DNA from: Oricola cellulosilytica
Lineage (GTDB): Bacteria > Pseudomonadota > Alphaproteobacteria > Rhizobiales > Rhizobiaceae
DNA length: 64,000 nt
Assembly: GCF_019966575.1 (NCBI RefSeq)
Contig: NZ_JAINFK010000001.1
Location: 62,001 to 126,000, forward strand
Direction of reading: 5' to 3'
In this document: positions 27,445 to 37,549 of the stretch, piece by piece
Numbering within the stretch: position 1 is the stretch's first letter
Layout of the letters: the number at the start of each line of letters is the position of its first letter
Notes under the pieces: model-generated
What the model saw: only the letters and a program-made list of their open reading frames with translations
The model's database searches: none
What the model was told of the DNA's origin: nothing
Position numbers and translations under genes: made by a program

Positions 27445-28689
27445 TCATGAAATGGCGTTGCTTGCCTTGCGGATCAGCTCGGCCATATTGTGGGCCTCGT
27501 ACTTCCGCATCAGGTGACTTCGATGAAATTCGACGGTTTTGGGGCTTATGCCGAGGTCACGCGCGATTTCCTTGGTGGTCATTCCGGTGGCGACAAGGGA
27601 AAGGATCTCGCTCTCGCGGGGCGTGAGCCGCACACCCTCTGCGGCAAAGGGTGCCTCCCGGTGCTCTCCGGATGTACTGTCCCGTCTCCGCGACCACACC
27701 CATCCGAGGAACGCTAGCGCGAAAACACTTCCAATCACGAGCATGTAAAGCGAAACAGGCGGCTGGCGGGCGCCTTTGCCGCCGTCACGTGCCGCGTCCA
27801 CCGTTTCGAGCAGCCGACGCACTGCGGCATCCGAAGGAACTGTTGTCCATCCGCCGTAATTGCCCAGCTTCAACGCCGGATGATGGTCGGGAAGGCGAAG
27901 CAGGGTAATGGCAACGTCTCTGCGCTCGGGCTCCGGCACATTGTCGGTAGCCGAGAATATCCACTCGGGGACCAACACCGTCGAAAGGGACAGTTCAAAT
28001 CCCGGAACCCGCAACGGATTCAAAATGCGGACATCCTCTGCTTCCAGTTCTCCGAAATTGATCGCAGCCTCGAGAATGCCCGTTCGTACAGTCCCCGCAT
28101 CGGCACGCCCTTCGAGAACCGCGTCGACGATTGCGCTCTGCGGAAATCCGAGAAAAGCTACCGATGCTATGTCGCGCCACGGGTCTACGCCGTTTCGCAG
28201 CAGCATGTCGGCTGCGATCTCGAAACCGCCGAAGGCGTCCGGCGCCACGGCTGCAAGCTTGGCGCCCTTGAGGTCGGCCAAGGTCGTAATGTCGGCGCGG
28301 TCTGATCGAACGAATATGACGGCTCCGAACCGGTTGCCGGTGCGAGCGACACCGGCCCGGTCTGTCCGCAGTGCCGCGATGGGCGACAGGCGGAACTGCT
28401 CCTCCAACCGAAAGAGATGCCCCGGATTCGTGAACAGGTAATCGATTTCGCCGTCGGCAAGGGATGAGCGTACACCGTCAAGTGACAGGGGGACGACCTC
28501 CAGATTACGCGAAATCGCTTCGGAGACAGCGTCCAGGGTCGGCTGCCAGCGCTTCATCGCCGCCTCGTCGCCGCGATGGGCCAGAATGCCCACCCTGCGC
28601 AGCGACTGTTCGTGGTCCTGAGCTGACACATGACCGATTGCGCAATTGCCGAACATCGCCAATAAGACAGCAATCGCCTGACGAAGCAT
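27445..28689 (-). CDS. membrane-anchored PhnD-like solute-binding / LuxR-type DNA-binding fusion regulator
   Basis: A 414-residue one-component receptor. Residues 1-23 look like a signal peptide. About 30-300 is a PhnD/TtrS-like periplasmic binding fold (VGILAHRGDEAAMKRWQPTL, DYLFTNPGHLFRLEE, VIFVRSDRADITTLADLKGA, AFLGFPQSAIVDAVLEGRAD). A transmembrane helix spans about 313-333 (SLYMLVIGSVFALAFLGWVW), followed by RRR. A LuxR/NarL HTH lies at 355-412 (RLTPRESEILSLVATGMTTK, then SPKTVEFHRSHLMRKY). PhnD-like domains normally feed histidine kinases such as the tetrathionate sensor TtrS; here the DNA-binding domain is joined directly across the membrane. Ligand and target are unknown. Confidence 0.88.
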   Translation of the reverse strand: MLRQAIAVLLAMFGNCAIGHVSAQDHEQSLRRVGILAHRGDEAAMKRWQPTLDAVSEAISRNLEVVPLSLDGVRSSLADGEIDYLFTNPGHLFRLEEQFRLSPIAALRTDRAGVARTGNRFGAVIFVRSDRADITTLADLKGAKLAAVAPDAFGGFEIAADMLLRNGVDPWRDIASVAFLGFPQSAIVDAVLEGRADAGTVRTGILEAAINFGELEAEDVRILNPLRVPGFELSLSTVLVPEWIFSATDNVPEPERRDVAITLLRLPDHHPALKLGNYGGWTTVPSDAAVRRLLETVDAARDGGKGARQPPVSLYMLVIGSVFALAFLGWVWSRRRDSTSGEHREAPFAAEGVRLTPRESEILSLVATGMTTKEIARDLGISPKTVEFHRSHLMRKYEAHNMAELIRKASNAIS

Positions 28690-28815
28690 TCGTATTCCTC
28701 CATGGTCGTCAATGTTGCTTGCGGCGGAAAAGGTTGTCCAGCCGGACCATGATCCACGTCAACGCGCGGGCCTGACTTGAGTGCCAAGTTCGGGCAGAGA
28801 AAACCGGAGGACACC

Positions 28816-29250
28816 ATGTTCAAGTCGATACTTCTTGCCTATGACGGATCGGACCACGCGCGCGAAGCGCTGGCCGTCGCCTGCGACCTGACGAAAAAAT
28901 ACGACGCGAAGCTGCGCATCGTGCACACGCCGCAAGCTGTCGCCGACACGCTGATCGTGGGGTACACGGCGGTACCGGTCCCTCCGACCAAGGAAGAACT
29001 TGAAAAAGCGGGACGCGAGGTTATCGGCGCGGCGGAGTCCGGCGCGCGCGAGCATGGCGTCGCCAGCTTCACCAGCGACCTCGTCAGCGGCGATCCCGCT
29101 CACGCGATCGTCGATCAGGCCAAGGCGGTCGACGCCGACCTCATCGTCATGGGGCGGCGCGGTCTCGGCAGTCTGAGGGGTCTTCTGGTGGGCAGCACCA
29201 CAACGAAGGTCTGCCAGCTCGCGCCATGCGCGGTTCTCACGGTGAAATAG
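28816..29250 (+). CDS. universal stress protein, UspA family
   Basis: A 144-residue cytoplasmic UspA-fold protein beginning MFKSILLAYDGSDHAREALA. The ATP-binding glycine pattern G-2x-G-9x-G(S/T) is present in GRRGLGSLRGLLVGSTTT, so it belongs to the nucleotide-binding class. The frame opens at 28777, but the ATG at 28816 has GGAGG seven bases upstream and gives the family start. It diverges from the receptor-regulator gene and precedes fumC by about 100 bp. Confidence 0.93.
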   Translation: MFKSILLAYDGSDHAREALAVACDLTKKYDAKLRIVHTPQAVADTLIVGYTAVPVPPTKEELEKAGREVIGAAESGAREHGVASFTSDLVSGDPAHAIVDQAKAVDADLIVMGRRGLGSLRGLLVGSTTTKVCQLAPCAVLTVK

Positions 29251-29353
29251 CGGTCTTTCGCGCCGCACCGGCTGCCGGAACCCCTCGACTCCCTGTATGG
29301 ATTCTCGCTGAGCGCGAGCTTACTACCGGACCGGACGACACAGGGAGCAAGGC

Positions 29354-30739
29354 ATGACGGACAAGAAGCGCATCGAAACCGACACGATGGGCGCTGTCGA
29401 CGTACCTGCAGACCGCTATTGGGGAGCCCAGACCCAGCGCTCGCTCGCTAATTTTCCGATCGGCACCGAGAAAATGCCGATTGCGCTGATCCACGCGCTC
29501 GGCGTCGTGAAGCAGGCGGCCGCGCGCGCGAATGTGGAACTGGGCGTCTTGGACGGGGAAATCGGCGAGGCCATCGGGAAGGCAGCGGCGGAAGTCGCCA
29601 ACGGCGCGCTCGACGATCACTTTCCCCTCGCCGTCTGGCAGACCGGATCGGGCACTCAGTCCAACATGAATACCAACGAGGTGATCGCCAACCGGGCGAT
29701 CGAATTGCTGGGCGGCGAGATCGGCTCCAAATCACCGGTTCACCCGAACGACCACGTCAACCGCAGCCAGTCGTCCAACGACACCTTTCCGACGGCCATG
29801 CATATCGCGGCGGTCACAGAGACCGAACAGCGTTTCGTTCCGGCGATCAGGCACATGATTGCTGCGCTTGGCGAAAAGGAGGAAGCATTCTCCGGTATCG
29901 TCAAGATCGGCCGCACCCACACGCAGGACGCAACACCGCTGACGCTCGGCCAGGAATTTTCCGGTTATCGCGCGGCGCTCGATGCCGGGCTGAAGCGCGT
30001 CGAGCAGGGGCTCGACGGCGTCCGGCTTCTCGCCCAGGGCGGCACTGCGGTCGGGACCGGCCTGAACGCGCCCGACGGATTCGCGGAGAAATTCGCAGAG
30101 GCTGTCAGCGATATTACGGGGCTGTCGTTTACGACCGCGCCCAACAAGTTCGACGCGCTTGCCGGGCACGGGGCACTGGCCGCGTTCCACGGCGGGTTGA
30201 ACGCCCTTGCCGCCGATCTCTTCAAGGTCGCCAACGACATCCGCTTCCTCGGCTCCGGGCCGCGTTCAGGTCTCGGCGAACTGAGCCTGCCGGCAAACGA
30301 ACCCGGCTCGTCGATCATGCCCGGCAAGGTCAATCCGACACAGGCCGAGGCGCTGACGATGGTTGCCACCCGTGTCATGGGAAATCACGCCACCGTGTCC
30401 TTTGCCGCCAGCCAGGGCCATTTCGAACTCAACGTGTTCAAACCGGTCATCGCTGATGCGGTCCTGCAATCGATCCGTATCCTCGCCGATGCGGCGATCT
30501 CGTTTACCGACCGCTGTGTCGCCGGCATCGAAGCCAACGAGGAGCGCATAGCCGATCTCGTCGAACGCTCGCTGATGCTGGTCACGGCACTTGCTCCGCA
30601 TATCGGCTACGACGCGGCGGCGGCGATCGCCAAATCCGCGCACAAGAACGGCACCACCCTGCGCGAGGAGGCCATCGCCAGCGGCCATGTCAGCGGTGAG
30701 GATTTCGACCGTATCGTCCGACCCGAGAAGATGGTGTGA
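29354..30739 (+). CDS. fumC: class II fumarate hydratase
   Basis: FumC, the oxygen-stable, iron-free fumarase, interconverts fumarate and malate in the TCA cycle. The 461-residue homotetrameric enzyme shows the superfamily signature [17 protein letters not shown] at about residue 317, the substrate-binding [17 protein letters not shown] near 100, and [15 protein letters not shown]. The ATG follows CAGGGAGCAAGGC, a good ribosome-binding site. Length and N-terminus match the family exactly. Confidence 0.97.
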   Translation: MTDKKRIETDTMGAVDVPADRYWGAQTQRSLANFPIGTEKMPIALIHALGVVKQAAARANVELGVLDGEIGEAIGKAAAEVANGALDDHFPLAVWQTGSGTQSNMNTNEVIANRAIELLGGEIGSKSPVHPNDHVNRSQSSNDTFPTAMHIAAVTETEQRFVPAIRHMIAALGEKEEAFSGIVKIGRTHTQDATPLTLGQEFSGYRAALDAGLKRVEQGLDGVRLLAQGGTAVGTGLNAPDGFAEKFAEAVSDITGLSFTTAPNKFDALAGHGALAAFHGGLNALAADLFKVANDIRFLGSGPRSGLGELSLPANEPGSSIMPGKVNPTQAEALTMVATRVMGNHATVSFAASQGHFELNVFKPVIADAVLQSIRILADAAISFTDRCVAGIEANEERIADLVERSLMLVTALAPHIGYDAAAAIAKSAHKNGTTLREEAIASGHVSGEDFDRIVRPEKMV

Positions 30740-30787
30740 CGGGACTCCTGTAAACGATCTCCACCGTTTCGTTCATCGATTGGAGAC

Positions 30788-30801
30788 ATGTTGTTCAACA
30801 T
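30788..30801. promoter_or_regulatory. 14-bp palindrome upstream of doxX
   Basis: ATGTTG-TT-CAACAT is a perfect inverted repeat 71 bp upstream of the DoxX start codon. It may be an operator for a small dimeric regulator; no regulator gene is adjacent. The call is tentative. Confidence 0.3.
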
Positions 30802-30872
30802 ACAACGGCTTGTGGCCGCACGGGGCATCGCTAGATAGGCGGCTAGTTCAACCCCTTGCAAAGGACACGGTC

Positions 30873-31271
30873 ATGTCCACCTCACTCACTCTGCTTTTCG
30901 CCCGCATCCTGCTGTCCGTCATCTTCATCACGGCCGGCGTTCAGAAACTTTTCGGTATCGAAGGCACCGCCGGATACATAGCCTCCGTCGGTCTGCCGGC
31001 TGCGACGTTGCTGGCCTGGGCCGCCGCGATTTTCGAAGTCGTCGCCGGTATCGCCATCCTGATCGGCTTCCGCACCCGTGAGACGGCATGGCTCATCGCC
31101 GGTTTCACCCTGTTCACCGGCTTCATCTTCCACTTCCAGCCGGAAGACCAGATGCAGATGATCAGCTTCATGAAAAACCTTGCGATAGCGGGCGGTTTCC
31201 TTGCGCTGTCCGTGGCATCGCCCGGCCCGTGGTCGCTCGACGCGCGCCGCTCGTCACACGTCCCGGCCTGA
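30873..31271 (+). CDS. DoxX family membrane protein
   Basis: A 132-residue membrane protein of four helices with the DoxX features LLFARILLSVIFITAGVQKL (G.QKL motif), ASVGLPAATLLAWAAAIFEV, then GIAILIGFRTRETAWLIAGF, and a C-terminal hydrophobic helix. DoxX-like proteins are thought to act in thiosulfate or redox-related membrane processes, but this subgroup is not characterised. The start is set at 30873 because AAAGGA lies seven bases upstream; the upstream open frame overlaps fumC and is not family-like. Confidence 0.88.
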   Translation: MSTSLTLLFARILLSVIFITAGVQKLFGIEGTAGYIASVGLPAATLLAWAAAIFEVVAGIAILIGFRTRETAWLIAGFTLFTGFIFHFQPEDQMQMISFMKNLAIAGGFLALSVASPGPWSLDARRSSHVPA

Positions 31272-31297
31272 ACGGTCCAAATCGCTGTAGCTTCAAG

Positions 31298-31327
31298 CCG
31301 CGCTGTTAGGACTTCCGATCAGCGCGG
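31298..31327 (+). terminator. hairpin and T-rich tract after doxX
   Basis: CCGCGCTG at 31298-31305 and CAGCGCGG at 31320-31327 form a perfect 8-bp stem, followed on the + strand by TTTCCCATTTTTTT. It overlaps the last codons of the convergent hisG. It is a probable terminator for doxX; the 14-base loop makes it less than ideal. Confidence 0.5.
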
Positions 31328-32035
31328 TTTCCCATTTTTTTCCAGGGCACCGGCCATTTCGCTGATCGCGGCTTTCCTTGCCGGCGATAGCGACTCGAGC
31401 TTCGGCGCAAAAAGGCACGCCTCCGACCGGAGGATGACGCCGTCGCTCAATATCTTGAGGTGATTGGCCTTCAGGGTCGATCCGGTGGAGGTTATGTCAA
31501 CGATCACGTCGGCCTGTCCCGCAGCCGGAGCGCCCTCGGTCGCCCCGAGACTCTCGATGATGCGGTAGAGCTGGATGCCGTGCGTTTGCGAAAAATGCTG
31601 CTGCGTCAGGCGCCAGTATTTCGTGGCGATGCGCAACCGGCGGCCATGGCGCTGGCGGAAGTCGGCCGCGACGACGCCGAGATCGGCCATGGTGTCGACG
31701 TCGAACCAGGGTTCGGGAACCGCGACCACGACATCGGCTTGCCCAAATCCCAGACCGAGCAGCCTGTCGATGCGGTCGTGGCTGTCAGGCAGGCCTTCGC
31801 GCACCAGATCCTCGCCGGTGATGCCGAGGTCGATGTTTCCCGAACCGAGTTCGCGGGCGATCTCCGACGCCGACAGGAAGGCAACCTCGATTTCCGGCCT
31901 GCCAGCGACGGTGGTGCGATAGGAACGCGCATCCTTCGGCGGTGCGACCGGATACCCGGCATATTCGAGGCGTGCCAATGCCTCATCGCGGAGGCGGCCC
32001 TTGGAGGGAACGGCAATGGAAAAGCCGGTGCTCAT
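31319..32035 (-). CDS. hisG: ATP phosphoribosyltransferase catalytic subunit, short form
   Basis: HisG catalyses the first step of histidine synthesis, joining ATP and PRPP. The 238-residue product lacks the C-terminal regulatory domain of the long form and so requires HisZ, encoded just upstream. Visible family blocks are [45 protein letters not shown] and [15 protein letters not shown], the PRPP-binding loop. The frame is open to 32671; the ATG at 32035 is chosen because it overlaps the hisZ stop as ATGA and gives the standard N-terminus. Confidence 0.95.
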   Translation of the reverse strand: MSTGFSIAVPSKGRLRDEALARLEYAGYPVAPPKDARSYRTTVAGRPEIEVAFLSASEIARELGSGNIDLGITGEDLVREGLPDSHDRIDRLLGLGFGQADVVVAVPEPWFDVDTMADLGVVAADFRQRHGRRLRIATKYWRLTQQHFSQTHGIQLYRIIESLGATEGAPAAGQADVIVDITSTGSTLKANHLKILSDGVILRSEACLFAPKLESLSPARKAAISEMAGALEKNGKPR

Positions 32036-33147
32036 CCCTGCCCCCTTGCCGCGGCGACGCGGTCGAGCCAGACGGAAAAGCCAACACCCGGCACCGGCTC
32101 CTCGGCGCCGAGCATTGTCAGCAAGCGGTCGTAACGGCCCCCGCCCGCCAGAATCGCTCCGTCGGGCGCGGTGATCTCGTAGACAAGCGCGGTGTAGTAG
32201 TCGAGGGGGCGCCCGAACGCCGCGTCGTAAGTCACCGCATCCATGTCGACACCGGCATCCTGCATCGCGCCTTCGCGGGCGGCAAACGCGGAAATCACCT
32301 CGCCGAGCGCCAGCCCATGCGCCGCGCCGAAATCGCTCAGCGCGCCGACCGCCTTGGCGACTGGGGCGCGAAGCGCGAGAAACGCCCGTAAAACGGCGAG
32401 CGCCGACTCGTCGGGGGCCACCGTCGCCGCCTCGAAGCGGGCCATCAGCCGGTCCGCGATCTCTTCGGCGTCGCGCCCTCCGCTCTCTTCGAGGCCGGCG
32501 ATGCGCAAGCGCATGCGAAGCGCGTTGAGGAGCGCGCCGCGGTCCCTGGCTTCGGCGGGCTCGAGAATATCGGCAGGCAGTTCGGGAACGGGCGCGGGAA
32601 CGGAAAGCGCGTCCAGCGCCGTCTTGATCTTGCCGTGATCGCCGAATGCGTGGGCAAGGCGCAACGCCCACGCCTTGGGAAGACCCAGCCCGCCGATGAC
32701 GGCATTGAAGACCGCCTGATCGCCAAGCGTCACCGCCGCATGCTTCTTCACGCCAAGCGCCTGAAGAACGGAAAGCGCGTCGGCAACCGAGCGCGCATCC
32801 GCATCATCGCGGTCGCCATCGCCGATGTCCTCGATCCCCGCCTGCAGGAACTCGTTGGACCCGGCGCGCCGCTGCCGAAACACGGTGCCGACGTAACCGT
32901 AACGCCGAGGGCCGTATCCGCCGCCGATGTGCATCAGGCAAACCGGGATCGTGAATTCCGGCCGCAGGCACAGCGTTTCGCCCGTTTCGCTTTCCGACAG
33001 GAAAATGCGGCGGCGCAGTTCCTCGCCCGCGGTGTCGAGAAACGGATCGGCCGGCTGCAGCACCGGCACGTCCACGCGGTCCGCGCCCAATTCGGCGAGG
33101 ATCGTCTCGATATCCGCACGGGCGGAAAAGGAACGAAGCGGGTTCAT
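32032..33147 (-). CDS. hisZ: ATP phosphoribosyltransferase regulatory subunit
   Basis: A 371-residue HisRS-like paralogue without aminoacylation activity, which forms the octameric ATP phosphoribosyltransferase with the short HisG and provides histidine feedback control. Class II synthetase-like blocks survive: [35 protein letters not shown], and [16 protein letters not shown] near the C-terminus. It sits 10 bp downstream of hisS and overlaps hisG by four bases. The hisS-hisZ-hisG order is a common Hyphomicrobiales arrangement. Confidence 0.94.
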   Translation of the reverse strand: MNPLRSFSARADIETILAELGADRVDVPVLQPADPFLDTAGEELRRRIFLSESETGETLCLRPEFTIPVCLMHIGGGYGPRRYGYVGTVFRQRRAGSNEFLQAGIEDIGDGDRDDADARSVADALSVLQALGVKKHAAVTLGDQAVFNAVIGGLGLPKAWALRLAHAFGDHGKIKTALDALSVPAPVPELPADILEPAEARDRGALLNALRMRLRIAGLEESGGRDAEEIADRLMARFEAATVAPDESALAVLRAFLALRAPVAKAVGALSDFGAAHGLALGEVISAFAAREGAMQDAGVDMDAVTYDAAFGRPLDYYTALVYEITAPDGAILAGGGRYDRLLTMLGAEEPVPGVGFSVWLDRVAAARGQG

Positions 33148-33157
33148 GGCCTTGCCG

Positions 33158-34699
33158 TCAGCCGCCCTTGGCCCGGTCTTCGGCCTGTTCGCCGAGCATC
33201 CGGACGATTTCGGGGACGATGTCGGCCTCGGCGACCTCGACCTGCGCGGGGCGGCTTTCCCGCCAGGTGACGTTGTCTGCGATCTCGCCCGACAAACGCT
33301 TGCCCTCGATCAGGTCCTTGATCTGAACGATGCCCTTTTCGCGCTCGTCCGACCCCTGGATGATCGCCAGCGGGCAGCCACGCCGGTCGGCATATTTGAG
33401 CTGGTTGCCGAACTTCTTCCAGTTGCCCTGATACATCTCGGCGCGAACGCCGGCATTGCGCAGGTCCTGCGCAAACTTCTGATAACGGCCCATGGCTTCA
33501 GTATCGCCGTCCATGACGGTGACGAGCACCGGTGCGACGACGTCCTCCTGCCCGAACTTGCCGAGATTCTTCAGCGCCGTCATCAGGCGCGAGACGCCGA
33601 TGGAAAAGCCGGTCGCCGGCACATCCTGCCCGGTGAAGCGCTTGACGAGCCCGTCATAGCGGCCCCCGCCGCCGACCGAGCCAAACTGCACCGTCTCGCC
33701 CTTCTCGTTGGTCACGTCGAAAAGAAGTTCCGCCTCATAGACCGGCCCGGTGTAATATTCGAGGCCGCGGACGACAGAGGGGTCGATCTTGATGCGGTCA
33801 TTGTCGTAACCGGAAGCCTGAGCCATTTGCCAGATCAGCTCAAGTTCGTCGCACCCCTTTTTAACGTGTTCTGCGTCAGGGAAGCTCCGGCGCATGTTGT
33901 CTATTGTTATTCCCCCGCCGACTCCGGATGCGCCGGACCCGGATTCGCCCCATCCGGTATAATTCAGGATTTGGTCGATGGCAGTGGCACTCAGCCCTGC
34001 CCCTGGCGTAAAATCACCGCTTTCGTCTTTCCTGCCCTCGCCCAGCAATTGCCGGACGCCCTCGATGGCGAGGCGGTCCAGCTTGTCGATGGCGCGCAGC
34101 ACCGTCAGCCTTCGTCCGGCGTTTTCCTCGCCGTCAAGCCCGATGGCCTCCATCACCCCATCCAGAACCTTCCGGTTGTTCACCCGGATCACGTAGTCGC
34201 CACGCGCGATGCCGAGAGCTTCCATCGTGTCGGCCATCATCATGCACATCTCGGCGTCCGCCTGGACGCCCGGCGCGCCGACCGTGTCGGCATCGAACTG
34301 CATGAACTGGCGGAAGCGGCCCGGCCCCGGCTTCTCGTTGCGGAACACCCAGCCTGCCCGGTAGGTGCGGTACGGCAGCTGGATCTCGTTGATGTTCTCG
34401 GCGACATGGCGGGCCAGCGGCGCGGTCAGATCGTAGCGCAGGCTCATCCACTGCTCGTCATCGTCCTGCAGCGAGAACACGCCCTCGTTCGGACGGTCCT
34501 GATCGGGCAGGAACTTGCCCAGCCCGTCGGTGTATTCGAACATCGGCGTTTCGACCGGATCGAAGCCGTAACGCTCGAATACCTTGCGGATCTCGCCCAC
34601 CATCTGGTCGGTCGCGCGGATGTCGGCGGGCGACCGGTCGGTGAAACCGCGCGGCAGGCGCGCCTTCAGCTTCTGCTGTTTCTTTTTCTTGTCTGCCAT
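33158..34699 (-). CDS. hisS: histidine--tRNA ligase, alphaproteobacterial type
   Basis: HisRS charges tRNA-His. The 513-residue class II enzyme is longer than the roughly 420-residue standard bacterial form. Motif 2 reads [20 protein letters not shown], unlike the usual bacterial RxERPQxGRxREFxQ and closer to the divergent alphaproteobacterial/eukaryote-like group. The His-specific blocks are [17 protein letters not shown] and [10 protein letters not shown]. The alphaproteobacterial enzyme is known to accept tRNA-His without G-1, and the tRNA-His gene at 62.9 kb indeed lacks it. A basic N-terminus ([16 protein letters not shown]) precedes the catalytic core. It diverges from bluB. Confidence 0.94.
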   Translation of the reverse strand: MADKKKKQQKLKARLPRGFTDRSPADIRATDQMVGEIRKVFERYGFDPVETPMFEYTDGLGKFLPDQDRPNEGVFSLQDDDEQWMSLRYDLTAPLARHVAENINEIQLPYRTYRAGWVFRNEKPGPGRFRQFMQFDADTVGAPGVQADAEMCMMMADTMEALGIARGDYVIRVNNRKVLDGVMEAIGLDGEENAGRRLTVLRAIDKLDRLAIEGVRQLLGEGRKDESGDFTPGAGLSATAIDQILNYTGWGESGSGASGVGGGITIDNMRRSFPDAEHVKKGCDELELIWQMAQASGYDNDRIKIDPSVVRGLEYYTGPVYEAELLFDVTNEKGETVQFGSVGGGGRYDGLVKRFTGQDVPATGFSIGVSRLMTALKNLGKFGQEDVVAPVLVTVMDGDTEAMGRYQKFAQDLRNAGVRAEMYQGNWKKFGNQLKYADRRGCPLAIIQGSDEREKGIVQIKDLIEGKRLSGEIADNVTWRESRPAQVEVAEADIVPEIVRMLGEQAEDRAKGG

Positions 34700-34800
34700 G
34701 GGGTTTTCCGGGGAAAAAGCGCGAAATTGCGCTTGTCCTAGACGATGACCAAACCGGCGGCAAGGGTTGCGGCACGGCTCGCCCTATGGCCTATTGCGCG

Positions 34801-35717
<917 letters not shown>

Positions 35718-35782
35718 GCCGATCAGGCGGGATCGTTCCCGAGCTACGCAGTTGTGCCAGACCGGAAGGACACCCCGGACGA

Positions 35783-35870
35783 AACGTTGTCGCGCACCAT
35801 GAAAAGACCACAGTCCGGTGACGAGGAACGTTGTCGCGCACCATGAAAAGACCACAGTCCGGTGACGAGG
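35783..35870. repeat. perfect 44-bp tandem duplication
   Basis: The block 35783-35826 is repeated exactly and without spacer at 35827-35870; each copy starts AACGTTGTCGCGCACC and ends GGTGACGAGG. It lies in the 188-bp gap between bluB and the next gene, directly upstream of a small exported-protein gene. Two identical copies suggest a recent slippage or recombination event. Whether it affects promoter function is not visible. Confidence 0.95.
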
Positions 35871-35905
35871 ATCGCGAAAGTCCTTCCTTGTGCCGATTGC
35901 GGATA

Positions 35906-36235
35906 ATGCGTTTCCTGTCGACCCTTCTTTTTATCGGCCTTGTCGCGCTCGCCTCACCGGCTGTCGCCGGCCAATTCACCGCGAACGCCGACCGCGGCAG
36001 CTCCGTTGGCACCGACAACGGCGACCATTCGAAACTTGCCGCCCCTGTCCTGGAAATTTCGAACCAACCGGCTTGCCAGCCCGGCCATGCGAGTTGCGCC
36101 GGTTGCCCGGTGTCAACGGTGTCGAGTGGCCGCGTGGATCGGATCAAGGCAGACCCGCAGATCCACGCCGGGATCGCAGTCGATCGATTCAGGTCCACGG
36201 ACCATGTGCCGCCGGACCCGCCGCCACGCGCGTGA
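35906..36235 (+). CDS. small exported protein with a CxxC-type cluster, hypothetical
   Basis: A 109-residue protein starting MRFLSTLLFIGLVALASPAV, a good signal peptide with likely cleavage after AVAG. The mature part contains CQPGHASCAGC, three cysteines and a histidine suggestive of metal or disulfide chemistry, and a proline-rich end (VPPDPPPR). Codon third positions are GC-rich like those of the neighbours, supporting coding. I recognise no named family. The DUF305 gene follows 74 bp downstream on the same strand, so a shared role in handling a metal such as copper is plausible but not shown. Confidence 0.6.
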   Translation: MRFLSTLLFIGLVALASPAVAGQFTANADRGSSVGTDNGDHSKLAAPVLEISNQPACQPGHASCAGCPVSTVSSGRVDRIKADPQIHAGIAVDRFRSTDHVPPDPPPRA

Positions 36236-36309
36236 CGCTTCCGCCTGAAAATAGCCGCGCGGCAGGTGCCGTTCGGCAAGAAATCATCTCTCAATTGAAA
36301 GTTCGTCAC

Positions 36310-36906
36310 ATGAATACGAAACAATTCGTCGCGGCGTGCGCCGCCGCCCTTCTCGTCGGTTCCGCAGCAATTGCCCAGGAGACGTCGCCCCAAACCGAGG
36401 TTCCCGCGGCGCACCACGGCGCAGCGGCGTCCGTCGACGGTGACTCTGCTCGGTCAGGTAAGATCAAGTCAAATGCAATGAACTCAGACCAGCACATGCG
36501 CCACATGGGGCAGATGATGACCCATATGAGCGCGATGATGTCCGGTATGGCATCAATGATGACCGGCGGCGGCAACATGGATATGATGGGCGGCAACGCC
36601 GGGGGCATGGAGGCCATGGCCGGCTCGATGCCAAGGCCGAAGGGCGACCAAGGCCCTTCGAGCATGGCATTCTCAGCCGCCAACGCCGACATGCACCGAG
36701 CGATGGACTTCGTCTACTCGGGCGACGCCGACGTGGATTTCGCCCGCGCGATGATCGCCCATCACGAGGGAGCCATCGCCATGGCGAAGATCGCGCTCGA
36801 ACATGGCGCTGACCCCGAAATTCTCGAGTTGGCGGCCAATGTGGTTTCTGCTCAGGGACAGGAAGTCGAATTCATGAAAGCGTGGCTGGCCAAGAACGGC
36901 CAGTAA
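36310..36906 (+). CDS. DUF305 domain-containing exported protein
   Basis: A 198-residue protein with a signal peptide (MNTKQFVAACAAALLVGSAA, cleavage near AIAQ). A Met/His-rich segment follows: HMRHMGQMMTHMSAMMSG, then MASMMTGGGNMDMMGG. The C-terminal DUF305 ferritin-like helical part has DMHRAMDFVYSGDADVDFAR and MIAHHEGAIAMAKIALEHG. Met/His-rich DUF305 proteins are linked to copper binding in the periplasm. The upstream open frame continues far 5' but has no family match, so the ATG at 36310 is used. It precedes a strong hairpin. Confidence 0.88.
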   Translation: MNTKQFVAACAAALLVGSAAIAQETSPQTEVPAAHHGAAASVDGDSARSGKIKSNAMNSDQHMRHMGQMMTHMSAMMSGMASMMTGGGNMDMMGGNAGGMEAMAGSMPRPKGDQGPSSMAFSAANADMHRAMDFVYSGDADVDFARAMIAHHEGAIAMAKIALEHGADPEILELAANVVSAQGQEVEFMKAWLAKNGQ

Positions 36907-36912
36907 GGAGAA

Positions 36913-36945
36913 GGGGCCGGGCGCGCACCTGACACGCCCGGCCCC
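36913..36945. terminator. strong GC hairpin after the DUF305 gene
   Basis: GGGGCCGGGCG at 36913-36923 and CGCCCGGCCCC at 36935-36945 form a perfect 11-bp stem with an 11-base loop, 6 bp after the DUF305 stop. It lies between convergent genes and could end transcripts from both sides; neither side has a clear U-run. Confidence 0.55.
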
Positions 36946-36971
36946 AAACTTCCCGCGGGGATTCTTTCGCC

Positions 36972-37427
36972 TCAATAATAGGGCGATACACACTGCTTGC
37001 GCGGCCCGTGATAGGGCTGGAACGAGTTGTCATAAGCGCGATAACTGCGGTACCGCGCATCGCACCACCGGTAGTGGGCGCGGGTCAGCCGGTAGCCGCG
37101 ACGCGGAGCGTAATATCGGTGCGGGGCGTGGTAGCGCGGAGCTCCACCGCCGATGATTACCTCGAAGGTAAAGGCGGATCGCGGGAACCAGTACCCGTTG
37201 TGGCGGCGGTAGCCGTCACGGTACCGGGGATATCCCCGATGTCCGTTGTAATAGGCATACCCGCCACGACGGTGAAAACCACGCCTTTCGTGCACATCAA
37301 TGACGAGATTGGACCTCGCATCCGAAACAACCGGTGCGGGGACCGCAGGGGCGGCCGCCGCAGGCATGATGCCGGAAAGCCCTATCGCTGCAGCGAGGAT
37401 GGTTGAGCAGAGTGTCTTACCATGCAT
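36972..37427 (-). CDS. BA14K family protein
   Basis: A 151-residue exported protein: signal peptide MHGKTLCSTILAAAIGLSGI ending near AAAA, then an Arg/Tyr/Gly-rich middle (RRGGYAYYNGHRGYPRYRDG), and the C-terminal BA14K motif HYRWCDARYRSYRAYDNSFQ followed by PYHGPRKQC. BA14K proteins are small, basic, immunoreactive, lectin-like proteins first noted in Brucella and widespread in Hyphomicrobiales. A second paralogue lies 437 bp upstream on the same strand. Confidence 0.9.
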   Translation of the reverse strand: MHGKTLCSTILAAAIGLSGIMPAAAAPAVPAPVVSDARSNLVIDVHERRGFHRRGGYAYYNGHRGYPRYRDGYRRHNGYWFPRSAFTFEVIIGGGAPRYHAPHRYYAPRRGYRLTRAHYRWCDARYRSYRAYDNSFQPYHGPRKQCVSPYY

Positions 37428-37549
37428 ATCTGGACTCCTTTCGGGGGCTTTGCCCCGCTATCGTCCCTCGGGACGCTAACGCCCGCAAATGGATCGGGTT
37501 CCGTCAAGCCGGCCGCGGCTTGCGCTCCAGAGGCATCGCCAAATACCGT

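Noticed and set aside
30591-30872. N-terminal extension of the doxX frame
   Set aside because: It overlaps the end of fumC, is Arg/Ser/Thr-rich and unlike DoxX; the ATG at 30873 has its own ribosome-binding site.
32927-34741. + strand frame of 604 codons opposite hisS
   Set aside because: The - strand encodes an intact HisRS; the + frame has no recognisable family features.
35783-35870. Tandem repeat considered as a minimal CRISPR array
   Set aside because: The 44-bp copies are directly adjacent with no spacers and there are only two; no cas gene is nearby.
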